From positions 372,001 through 436,000 of the forward strand of contig VIIQ02000592.1 of assembly GCA_007449985.2 (NCBI GenBank): a stretch of DNA of 64,000 bases. Direction: 5' to 3'. Shown here in pieces: positions 24,574 to 34,513 of the stretch (positions within the stretch are counted from its first letter, which is position 1; each line of letters opens with the position of its first letter). This DNA is from Desmodesmus armatus (lineage: Eukaryota > Chlorophyta > Chlorophyceae > Sphaeropleales > Scenedesmaceae). The position numbers and the translations under genes were made by a program. The notes under the pieces were generated by a model that did not search any database, had not been told where the DNA came from, and was given only the letters and a program-made list of their open reading frames with translations.

Positions 24574-25619
24574 TTAGGCTGCTGGCACTGCCGCCTGCTG
24601 CTGCTTGGTTCTCAACTTGACAATCTGCAAAAGACAGCATGGCCCAGAGGCCAACAGCAGCAGGCACATGCAACACGTCCAGTGAGTTCCAGCGACAAAG
24701 ACACAACACTGCGGTCAGCAGTTCCGATATAAATCTTAACACATGCCGGTTTGCAAGCAGCAGTGCCTAGTGTCGTGCACTTGTACCACCACCCACACTC
24801 CACCCACAACCCACAAGGTCTGCACAGAGTGCAGGAAAGGCGCTGCAGGACAATCGCTGTTGTGACCAGCCTGGCCAGGCCAGCAACTGTCAACATGCGA
24901 GTGGATTCATCTTGCAGCTGAAGGGCGTTCAGTCCAAAAGTGGTGCCGTACATACATCGAACCCCTCTGAAAGGCATGCAGACACCATGCACGTGCTCCA
25001 CACTGCTGTGCGAAGAGGGACAGTGGGCATTATGCAAACACAGTCAGGGCAGAAGCTGCCCAAACCCTAGCCCTCCACACTCACAAGTTGCTGCTGCTCC
25101 TTAGACTTGCCCTCCAGCTCTGCCAGCTTGCCGCTTATCCGCTTGACCTCGCCGTTGATGTACTCCAGCCGCTTTGCTACGTTGGTGTTTGCCTCCAACA
25201 AGTCCTGCTTGATCATGGCTGGCCCAATCAGCTTGTACACTGTCGCGCTGTCATCCAGGCGCCCAAGCTCCTGCACAAGGACGTAAATCAAGGTGCATAA
25301 GTACTGTGCATACAGGGCACCAAAGGCGTCTACTGCAGCGTTGCTTGTGTGCGCTTGCGTAAGGAGGACAACTGCTGTACTGCAGCGGGTGACCCTCACC
25401 TCCTTCACCAGCTCCGTCTCTGTTATCTGCTGGATGAGCTGCGTCCTGGTTTGAATGAACGTTTGCATTTCTGCAAAAGAACAGCAGCAACCAGTCTGAT
25501 GAAACTCTGTGAAACTGGGGGTGATCCTGCTGTTCTGATCCAACCCATGTTTCCCGCTCTTCACCTTGCTGCAGCGCCTTGTACGCCTGGATGGCCTCAG
25601 CCACGCTTTGGTCTGTCAT
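24574..25619 (-). CDS. PFDN6: Prefoldin subunit 6
   Basis: Exons, 5' to 3': 25619-25565, 25470-25400, 25270-25085, 24624-24574; 363 nt, 120 residues. Beta-class prefoldin subunit of the hexameric cytosolic chaperone that hands nascent actin and tubulin to CCT. It starts MTDQSVAEAIQAYKALQQ, followed by the first coiled coil (QTRTQLIQQITETELVKEEL), the beta-hairpin region with the family signature VYKLIGPAMIKQDLLEANTN, and a second coiled coil (AKRLEYINGEVKRISGKLAE). The third exon could run on to a stop at 25067, but it contains a good donor (CTT|GTGAGT), and splicing to 24624 gives a tail IVKLRTKQQQAAVPAA that matches the Gln-rich ends of homologues. Length agrees with the family (about 115-130). 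Head-to-head with the HMA gene. Confidence 0.93.
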
Positions 25620-25955
25620 GCCTGTATGGAGACTAAGTTGGCAAAAAGAGTTGCAGCAGTCTCTGAGGAGGGAGCGTGCCCTGGTGGTGGAGAAGCGTGT
25701 CTGTTTGCTTGCTGCAATTGCAAGGTGTCCAGTCAAAACCGAATATTATGTTGCATCATACAAGCACCACTCCTCATTCACTTCGAAAATTTCCTTGCCT
25801 ACACCCTGCAGAACCCTGGGGGTGACCAAACCAGGACAGGGTTTTCTCCAGCTTGGCACTGCAAGCACCACTGCAAGCTAAGCAGCAGCTCGTCACCTTG
25901 TTGTTTGATTGCTGTGTTCTAGATCTACACACGAAGCCCATCTTTTCGCACCAAG
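25620..25955. promoter_or_regulatory. Bidirectional promoter between PFDN6 and the HMA chaperone
   Basis: Only 336 bp separate the two start codons, so both 5' UTRs and promoters must share it. No canonical TATA box stands out. Role inferred from position. Confidence 0.6.
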
Positions 25956-27062
25956 ATGCTGCTGCTCAGGGGAGCAGCTACAGCAGCAACAGCAGCAACT
26001 GCCGGTGCAGTTGTACGCGTGTGCCAGCTGCAAAGGAGCTGTAGGCATAGCGGTTTTGCGCAAACAAGCAGCAGCCAGCTCCATTGCAGCAGTTTCGCAC
26101 CATCTCGGACGATCTCCCGGGGTGGGGACCTGCAGCTCTTTCTTCTCGAGGCTTTGTGGTAGCATGCGCAGCCGAAAGTAGGTGATGGCTTGGTTACAGT
26201 CTTTCGCACGACATCCAGGCCCTCCGTTCAACTACCAGCCTGGCAGCAGTTGGTGTTCAGGCTGACCCCTGTACATCATCCTGCAGGCACCACAGTTGAG
26301 CTGGAAGTCAAGGTGGAGGGGATGAAGTGTGGAGGCTGCAGCTCAAAGGTGGAGGCGACCCTCAAGGTCCGTCCAACGTCTGTCTAGTGTGCAGGTGGCA
26401 GTTATCAGCAGTGTATCGCGCCTTGCTGCACAGGGCTGCCATACGACAGCTGTGATCTGAGCAAGCATTCGCCCAGCATAAGATCTGCTTCACCCTCTCA
26501 TGACGAAGCTGCTCTGTGCATTTATCATGCAGGCCATGGACCATGTCAAGGGCGTGCAAGTTGACCTTGAGAAAAAGCTGGCCACAGTGGAAGTTGAGGC
26601 ACCCAACCTTATAGATGCCATGAACATGCTACCACTCTTTGTCAAGGCGATCAAGGTGGGTGATGCACCATCCATCTGCATTTCAAGGGCCGCTCGGCCT
26701 TATCCCATCGCCTGTGGGAGTATCAGTTGGCAGTTGACAGGGCCTCTTGGCGTGGGGGCTGTAGTGTAGCAGTTGGATCGGCCGGACGTGAGAAGCCTGG
26801 AGGACCATTTGCCAGGCTGTTCATATCTACACATCCTGATAGTGGGAAGCAAATGGACTGTTGCATGCATGCGGTGATGCGTGGATTGGTGTCTGGTGAT
26901 GCCGTGGGGCTGTCTGTGTGTTGCATACTGTGCACCTCAGCTGTTTCATCTGCGCAGTCATGTATTGCTCCCCCTGTTGACTTCCATTCTGTGGTCGTGC
27001 ATGTCATGCGTCTGCAGGAGATTGGGTTTGAGGCAGAGCCCCACATTGAGTACCAGGCATAA
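25956..27062 (+). CDS. Organelle-targeted heavy-metal-associated (HMA) domain protein, likely copper chaperone
   Basis: Exons 25956-26121, 26287-26366, 26533-26655, 27018-27062; 414 nt, 137 residues. Residues 1-55 form a typical algal transit peptide: MLLLRGAATAATAATAGAVV, then Arg/Ser/Cys-rich with no acidic residues. The rest is one HMA fold: VEGMKCGGCSSKVEATLK with the metal-binding MxCxxC, then VKGVQVDLEKKLATVEVEA and a final strand EIGFEAEPHIEYQA. This is the ATX1-type arrangement that carries Cu(I) to P-type ATPases. Soluble plastid copper chaperones are known in green plants and algae, and this would fit, but plastid versus mitochondrion cannot be told by eye. The first donor (GGG|GTGGGG) is weak, but the only one tested that joins in phase. 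TGTAA at 27584-27588 marks the probable 3' end. Confidence 0.88.
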
Positions 27063-28828
27063 TGGTGCAGCTTGTAGGGTCCGCTCTGGAAGGAGGCTGG
27101 GCAGCTTGGGGCCTGGCACAGCCGGACAGGAGCACACACCAGCCAGCAAACAGACACGCCATGGGGAGTCTGGTGTGCTGGCTGCAAATGGTTTGATGAA
27201 TGCATGTGCTGTCTCAGCACCCACTGCAGTGCAAGCAGCGGGTCTTTTGGGGGTTGGGGAGGAGCAGCTTCTGCGGTTGCTCAGTGCATATCATGCTGTG
27301 TTTTTGGTAGGCTAGGTCAAGGTCTGGGTGTGGTGCAGTCCTTATGTAGGGTGGCATTGCATCTCTTTGACGCACTGTACACAAACAGATGGGGGCAATA
27401 TATTGCCTGGTGTATCAGTATGGGTTGTGGCAGGCCGGACAGGGTGCACTTGGGACGTAACAGGTGCCCTGGAGACTAAGTAGTGGCCGGAAGCTGCAAG
27501 ACAAGAGGTCGCAGTCATAGAGTGCAGTTGTGTGTGGTGTGCTGTGTGTTGTCTTCGATAAGGATGCAGCAAATGCTGCTGGTTGTAATGCATGCCTGAT
27601 ATTTACTGAGGGGCATGGGCAGGATCTCCATCAATCTTCCATCACCCGGGTGGCCTTGCAAGAAACCCACAGTCAAAATGACAAGGGCGCACTGATTTGA
27701 GGCTACTTGATCACTTTGCAGCCAGCCACATTTGCAGCTGGCTGCAGATGTGTTGACAAGCCACAGCACGGTTACTACTAGCTATACAATGGCCACACAT
27801 GACACTGTCAAGTGACTTGCAGGCCCCAACTGAATCCTTCCACACGCTACGGCAAGTGGGCCACTGCCTCATCAACGCCATGCGCCACCACCCATGATTT
27901 GGACACAGGGCAGGCTCCCTTGCGTCTGACCGAGCCTCTGCGATCCTATTACAACGAACCTGCAGGGTCACGAGCACTGGGGTCTACCCAGCAGCAGTCA
28001 ATTGGTGCTGCCTTTGCAAAGGCAACCAAGGTATCCTGCCGCCATGCCATTAGGGACATAAGGACCAGTGAAAGCACCGGTGTAAGCTCATACGGATGCA
28101 CACATGCCGTGGCCTGTGAGAGAAGCAAAGTGCGTTAGATTAGGGTGTTCCGGTTGCACAAACACGCGGCGCACAGCATCATGCTGTATGATACCGCAGC
28201 ATCCCACAACAAGAGCCCATGCTGTGGCACCACGCTGTTGATCAATAGCAACTGCGCACATGAGCAGTGCGACGATGCCTGACAGCAATGCAGCTACGAC
28301 GCAAGCTGCTGCAGTGTGTGCCAAGCAAGAAAGCGTGTCAGCCGCATGATAGACTGCCATTGCCAGTGCAAGCCACAGGCCTCCAAGCTTGGCTGCTGAA
28401 GCCGACTGCTCAGGGATGAATGGTGGGCAATGTGCATGCAGCTGCTGGTGGTGTGGTGAGGGCAGTGCTTTGTGCGCACAAAAGCACAGTGCTCAAGGCA
28501 GGTGCTGGGTGCATGCTGCAGCATCGGCACCATCAGCGCCATTGGGTGCCAACAGACACAATCAGCCGCGCGGTGCCTCCTGGACCAAACCCCACATGCT
28601 GATGAGGAGAAGCTCCATCAACGAGGCTGGCAGGGGCCGCACAGCGACCGCACTGCTGCATGATGCAATCGCTTCAACCAGAAGGCAACGTCTGCTGCTG
28701 CTGCTGGAGCTTGGCTGGCCTCAGCTATGTGCAGATTGCACTGTAGTAGGGCTGTGAGAAGAGCGGGGGTTGTAGTGGGGGTCGCTAGGCGTGTGCTGGG
28801 CCTCGCCAGGCCTGCCGCAGAGCTGCTT
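27063..28828. other. Convergent 3' flanks of HMA gene and MED11-like gene
   Basis: Plus strand is G/T-rich to about 27.6 kb (HMA 3' UTR, TGTAA at 27584) and A/C-rich beyond (MED11-like 3' UTR, TGTAA on the minus strand near 27950). Frames up to 122 codons lack any family resemblance. Nothing else is supported. Confidence 0.55.
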
Positions 28829-29716
28829 TCACTCCAGCCCCACCACGTCCATGCCATCAGCTTGAGGTGTGGGGTCCCCCTGCTGCTGCTGTTGCCGCTG
28901 GAAGTCCCTGAGCACGTTGCTGATGCCACTGACATGCACCGACACAGCGTCCAGCCTCTCCGCAGCTGCTGTAGCCTACATGTGCACCCAAGCAAAGGGA
29001 ACACGAACAACTTACATGAACAACTTGGCAAGGCTGCCAGGCACGATCCAGGTAGAGTTTTAAGGTGTCCTTGAAACATCGCACCTCTGCCTTGCTGCAC
29101 AGGTAATTGGGCCATGCAGGGTTACGGACCCTTCAGCTGTTGCTGCTGCTACTGCTGCGCCCAGCCTTACCTGCAGCATGGTGAAGTAGTAGTTGGCCTC
29201 AAAGTCCCTGTCGGGAGCGGCAGACTGTATGGCTGCCAGCACAAGCTTCTGAGCCTCCTGCATCATCAGCAGCAGCACAATGCTATGTCAGTATCAACGC
29301 CAGCAGTTTTGTGTTGGCTGAGCATGGCTGCTTTGACACAGTGCACTGCAGGGTGGACCGTAGGCAATTGATCCAGCCTGTTGCTCAGACATGCCAGTTG
29401 TTTGTACTGAGGATGCAAGCATGAGCCTCACCTCAATTTGGTCCAGAAAGTACTCCACAGCTTTGTGCAGTGTGTGTTTGTCGATGTGTGCTTGCTCCTT
29501 GGCCAGCTCTTGCATGGCAAAGCTTGCTGAGCTGATGGCATCCACCACGTTCTGCAGTGTGTTGGTGAGCACACATGCTGTCAAGAGGGATGATGGACAT
29601 TCGCAAGCATAGCCTACTTCTGCCTCTGCCCTCACCTTCTCTATCTGCTGAAGTCTGGCATAATGTCCCAGCTGTTGTGCTGCTGATGCATTGGTTGGGG
29701 CAGCTGCTTCAGCCAT
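28829..29716 (-). CDS. MED11: Mediator complex subunit 11-like protein
   Basis: Exons, 5' to 3': 29716-29636, 29551-29432, 29257-29171, 29090-29016, 28975-28829; 510 nt, 169 residues. Features shared with plant MED11 as I recall it: RLQQIEK near the N-terminus, MQELAK, a helix FLDQIEEAQ, then LAAIQSAAPD followed by FEANYY and a Leu-rich helix (FKDTLKLYLDRAW). MED11 pairs with MED22 in the Mediator head and contacts TFIIH. The C-terminal 48 residues (AERLDAVSVHVSGI onward, Gln-rich) extend past the usual end. The fourth exon uses an unusual AAG acceptor, and the fourth intron would be only 40 nt, so the 3' half of the model is less sure than the first three exons. All phases close. Confidence 0.62.
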
Positions 29717-30779
29717 GGTGCGACCGATAATTTGGTACGATCAGCCTTGATCAAGGCCGCGCGAGTTACTGCAACAACAGTCTTGATCTGACTTCAGATC
29801 ACAGACGTAAAGGTAGGTACGCCTCGGTTCTCTGCGCATTCAGTTAGGTGATTTCGACGAATGTAATACATTTGACAGCCGGTTCAACCAATGGTGGCAG
29901 GGTTCATGTTCATGTGGCTGAACCCTGAAGTACATACATGCGCACATACATATGTACAGCTGCTGAAGCTGAGCTGCTTCTGCAGCGCTGCTGTTCCTTG
30001 CTTATCCTGTCAATATAATGAACCTGAAATACAACTGAGCCGATGTAAGGCCAGATGAGGGTGTGTGGTGGCTGAACACTGCAGTACAGCTTCCGGTTCC
30101 CTGATCATCAGGGACAAGGGTGGCAGGTGCAATATTGACAGTAAAACGGTAATACTAATTGACTTGTCTCACGATCACTTCCCCGACACCATTACTGAAC
30201 TCAAGCCAAAACAACTGCTTCAGCATCCACTGGCACACCTCAGGCACAAGCGAGGCCCCAAGCTGCATGCACCAAGGGCGATGCCATCCAAGACTTGCAG
30301 GTGTGTCGATGGAGAAAATGCATGCTACACCAAAACAATCCAGATCCAACATCAATCCAAACTTGACATCCTTGTTTGTGTGGGTGGGTGCATCCAGGGA
30401 TAGCAGCAACTCATGCCAGTCTGTGCTGCCAAGTGCGACAGGCTCCAGCGCATACCATTGGGTGAACCAGACGTTCCATGCAAAAATAACCCAACCCTGA
30501 AGTGGGTGATGCCGTGTTATTCAAGATGCAATGGGAGCGTGCAACCAACAACCCCTGCCTGCACATCAAAATTGTGGTGCACCACTGCCCTTGTCAGGGC
30601 CCCAGGGCCCCCCGCTGCATCAAGACGCTACTATGGCTTACTAAAAATGCTGCAAGCCAGGCGCACACCCACTGCATGCTCAAAGCCCAACTCAGCCAGC
30701 GCAGGCAACTCTGCAGCCCAGACCTGACGTGCCCAGCGCAACACTACACAAAAAACACCTCATCCACCACCGCCATCAC
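29717..30779. other. Intergenic region between MED11-like start and tRNase Z end
   Basis: MED11-like 5' flank on the left; A/C-rich text on the right (30.1-30.78 kb), consistent with a tRNase Z 3' UTR. No coding support; short plus frames are shadows. Confidence 0.5.
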
Positions 30780-33700
30780 CTACTCCTCAGCCTCCTCCTG
30801 CTTAGGCACATGTGCCGTCAGCAGGTCAATGGCCAGCAGCACAGGACCCAAGCCATACTGATCATCCGCCTCCCGCTGCAGCGCCTTGATACAGCGCTCC
30901 TCAGCCTCTGCATCAGAAGCAGCATCCTCCGCCCGTGGCCGCCTGTCAGCAACCCCAGATCCACCACTGGGCGCCCACTTGCTGTTCGCGCGCGAGCCCT
31001 CATAGCGCGCGCTGAAGTGCGTCAGCACGAGTGCCTTGGCCTGGATGGCCCAGGCAAACTGACCAGCCATCCATGCCGTGCTGTGCTGGGCCTGTGCTGC
31101 CTTGCCCTCCATGCCTGCAGCAAACGTGGCCTCGTGAGACACGAGATCAGCACCCAAGGCCACTGGGGCGATGGGACGGGAGTCCACGGTGTCTCCCAGC
31201 AGCACCACACGTCTGCCACGGCCCCTGTCACCGCCCGGATCCCCGCCGCTGCTGGAACTGCTGCTGGTGGTGTTGCCTGCTGCTGGCTGCAGGCGTTCCT
31301 CGAAGACATAGCCCCAGCAGGGCACCCTGTGCTGCAGCTGCGCAGCTGTCACGAGGGCATCGCGGCAGGGGATCTGCCACAGCAGCCCTGCCTTGGCCGA
31401 CCAGTTGATCTGCACATCAACAACAGCAAGGAGATCCACAAACAGCCGCAGAAGGTCAGCAGGGACCCACCATGCATCGTTGTCAGCGTCACAGAACTGA
31501 GAGCCAACCACACATTGGCAAAAAACAGCCCCGCGTGGCACCGCTTTCACTTGAACTTCGCAAAATATCCTACCAAAGACACAACCACTCACCATTTGGC
31601 GCCTGCTGTTCTCCCGCCACTGCAACCCTGTGCTGTCCAGCCTGCGGCTGAGGCCTGCTGGCCAGTCCTGCTGCTGCAGCTCCTGTGTGGGTGCCATGCG
31701 GCGGATGAAGGCAGGGCAGCTGAGGGCACGGCTGCCTGACGCTGCTGACATAGCCATGGGGGCAGGGAGTGGCTGCCAGTCGTGCGCCTCACTGCAGCAG
31801 CAGCCACAAACACACGGCACAGAACAGCAGCAAGTGCACGTGCACAACGTCAGCTATGGACATAGACATATGACAGCCATACACTAGCCGTTTGAGGCAC
31901 ACTCAAGAGAGGATGGGCCAGATAGCACACCAGGTGTGAGGCACTAGACGTGCATGTCATGGCCATGCGGCCCTGTTCGCAACCATGCTGCTGTGCAGAC
32001 AGCCGCCTACCAAGCAGCTGCCAATGAAGGCAACCAGGCACATTCTTGTGCCTGCAACCCACTCCCTTTACTAAAAGCAGCTCGATGGGACGAGCTTCAC
32101 TCTATGATACAGGTGCGACATGCTTCATTCCATACGACAAGTGTGACACGTCTTGATCCCAGAACAGTCAACTCTCCATCCTCACCTTGCTGTCTCCACA
32201 AACTCTGTAACATAGACGGGCTGGTCCAGCTGGCGGCCAACCCCAGCAATGAACAGCATGGATGACACCAGCTCCCCAAGGCGAGGCGGGCCAAACACAC
32301 GCAGAGCTGAGCGGCTGTCGGGCCGGGCAGGTCTCCACCAGCGCTGCTGCTGCTGCGACTGCTGCTGCTGCTGTGAGAGGTGCTGCCTGCAGCTGCTGCC
32401 TTGTTGCGGGCCTTATTGAGTGCCACCAACATGGTGCCTATGCCAAAGCAGTGGTCACCGTGTAGGTGTGTGATGAACAGGGCTTCAACCTGAGCAGGGG
32501 CAGCAAGCAGCACAGACCAAACGATGAGACTCAGGAACTTACGGCTGGACAGTCCAGAATATGCCGCTAAATGGGCAAGCAAAGATGCCGGTGTGGAGAG
32601 TACTGTCATAGGCCGCATCACAACACACCATCAACACGTGAGGCGTGTCAACCCTGTTGATGCTGCACAATGCAGAGGTTGATTCATGACTGGATAATAC
32701 TAATATCGCCCTTGACGTCACTAGGGATCCTGCCAGCAGAACCATCCCAGCATCATTTGCGGCACACACCATAGGGCAACATGTTGAATCCCACAACAGT
32801 CTGTCGTCCTTCACCCACGAACCCCCTGCTCCCCCGCCCTTTAGCACCGCCTGCCTGTCTCACCTGCTCCAGCTGCATCCCCGTCAGCTTGACCTGCCTG
32901 CAGCTGCCCTCGCCACAGTCCACCATGTACAGCGCCTCTGGCAGCCGCAGCACCGTACAGCTCACGTTGCGATCCTTAGTCGGTGCTCCCGACGAGCTGC
33001 CCAGGTACGTCACCGCCATGCCTGTGGGAAGGGACCAGTCCTGCCTTAGGCCATAGTTAAAGCGCAGCTGGCTGCTGCTGGTGCTGTCCGCAGTTGCTGA
33101 ATTGGGTGCGGAGTCCTTGCGCATGTTGGCAGGAGGCGCCTCCCGGGGTGTGGGCCGTCTGTCCTGCTGCTGGCGGGGTTGGTACGTGTCAAGTTGGCTG
33201 GAGCCCTGCCACTTGGGGCCCGACTGCTGCAGGAACTGCTGAGGCTGCTGCCAGGACTGCTGCTGTTGGCGCCCTTGGACTGACCGACCCTGTCCCTCTG
33301 CCTGGCGCTGCTGTTGGGTGTTCCACCGCTGCTGTTGTGGCTGGAATGCCTCAGCCGACTGGTCAGCTTGGAAGTAGGACCTGTCAGTCTGCTGCTGCTG
33401 GACTTGCCGTGGCTGGGGCTGCTGCTGGCGCTGCTGCCTGTCAGCAGGACCACGTGATGCACCCCTCATGGGGCTGCTTCTGCCCTGTGCTGGCCATGGC
33501 TGCTGCCGTCCTGCAGCAGCAAAGGCCTGCTGCGCCTGCCACAGCTCAGCCTGCTGCTGCTGGGTGGCCTGTTGCAGGGCACTTAGCTGCTGATGGAGCT
33601 GTGTCGGCTGCTGCACATCCTCGTGATCCTGCAAGTTGCGGTCAGCACGCGAGCGCCCAGACAACACTCGGCGCTGCACCGCTGCTGGTGTTGACTGCTG

Positions 33701-34078
33701 CTGCTGTTGCTGGGACTGCTGTGGAAGCCGGGCTGTGGCCAGAGACTCATCTGGAACAGCAACGACTCCAACCCTGGGCAGGGCCGCGTGTGGAGTGGTG
33801 TGTGCACTGCCAGCAGAGGGCAACAGCCTCCTGGTTGGCGCATGGCTGCTGCTGTGGTTGTGAGGTGGGGTCCAGGTGCTGAGCAGAGGCCCTGCGTGTG
33901 TGTAAGCAATGCATGGACAGTCAGAGGGGCTCAAAAGGTTTCGTCACCGCACCATCAATCCCAATCACGGCGCACCTGCAGGATTTGTGGCTCCGGCAGC
34001 CGAAACACAAGCCAGGGCAGAGTGTAGGGTGTGCATTGTGCAGCCGTTTGCTTGAACGGCAATCCGAGCGCAACGCAT
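30780..34078 (-). CDS. TRZ: tRNase Z (tRNA 3' endonuclease), probably organellar
   Basis: Exons, 5' to 3': 34078-33976, 33891-32864, 32489-32186, 31791-31593, 31409-30780; about 754 residues. Removes 3' trailers from pre-tRNA. The proposed first exon begins MRCARIAVQANGCTMHTLHS and resembles an organelle transit peptide; a long Gln-rich insert follows. The catalytic core starts VTYLGSSSGAPTKDRNVSC, with YMVDCGEGS, the metal-binding FITHLHGDHCFG (HxHxDH), VFGPPRLGELV, VPCWGYVFEE, VLLGDTVDSRP, VSHEATF and VLTHFSARY. It ends in an acidic tail. Inside exon 3, between NKARNK (about 32405) and VFGPP (about 32300), the frame moves and needs one added base; a polyserine/glutamine stretch lies there. 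An undetected tiny intron is the alternative. The first exon is inferred from phase and composition only. Confidence 0.9.
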
Positions 34079-34513
34079 CCGAAATTCACTCAAGCATGCA
34101 TCGAAATGCGACCGGAATGGAGTGACAAGTGTGTTGAACTGTTCTCAGCTGTCGCAAGAGACTGCACGTTTGGTGTGAAGTGAACTTTGGTTGGCTGGAG
34201 GATATTTGCTGTCACTTCGCTTGCTGTTTTGGTGTCAAGCTTGCACCCTCAAGTTCCAGCTGGCCCATCTTGTTGTGCCAGGTTGGCAGGCTGCGACGTC
34301 TTCTGCAGTTGTTCATTCATTCACACACAACTTGAAGCTTTGGTATTACTGGAGAGGAGAGCAGGGACCCTCACAACCCCTCAACACCAGCTACCCCCAG
34401 CTACCACGCTCAGGTGGTGTATTCTTGGACAGTCAGCAGCAGAGCCACAACCACCAGCAACAGGCTCGGGTTGCTACTAAGTCTTGAGTGAGGACTCTTG
34501 TTGCTGGCACAGC
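34079..34513. promoter_or_regulatory. Bidirectional promoter between tRNase Z and metacaspase
   Basis: 435 bp separate the divergent start codons. No obvious TATA box. Inferred from position only. Confidence 0.55.

Noticed and set aside
25067..25084. PFDN6 third exon reading through to a stop at 25067
   Set aside because: Contains a good GTGAGT donor, and splicing to 24624 gives a family-like C-terminus.
30729..31739. 336-codon plus-strand frame opposite tRNase Z
   Set aside because: Shadow of the catalytic exon on the minus strand.
33094..33882. 262-codon plus-strand frame
   Set aside because: Shadow of the Gln-rich tRNase Z exon.
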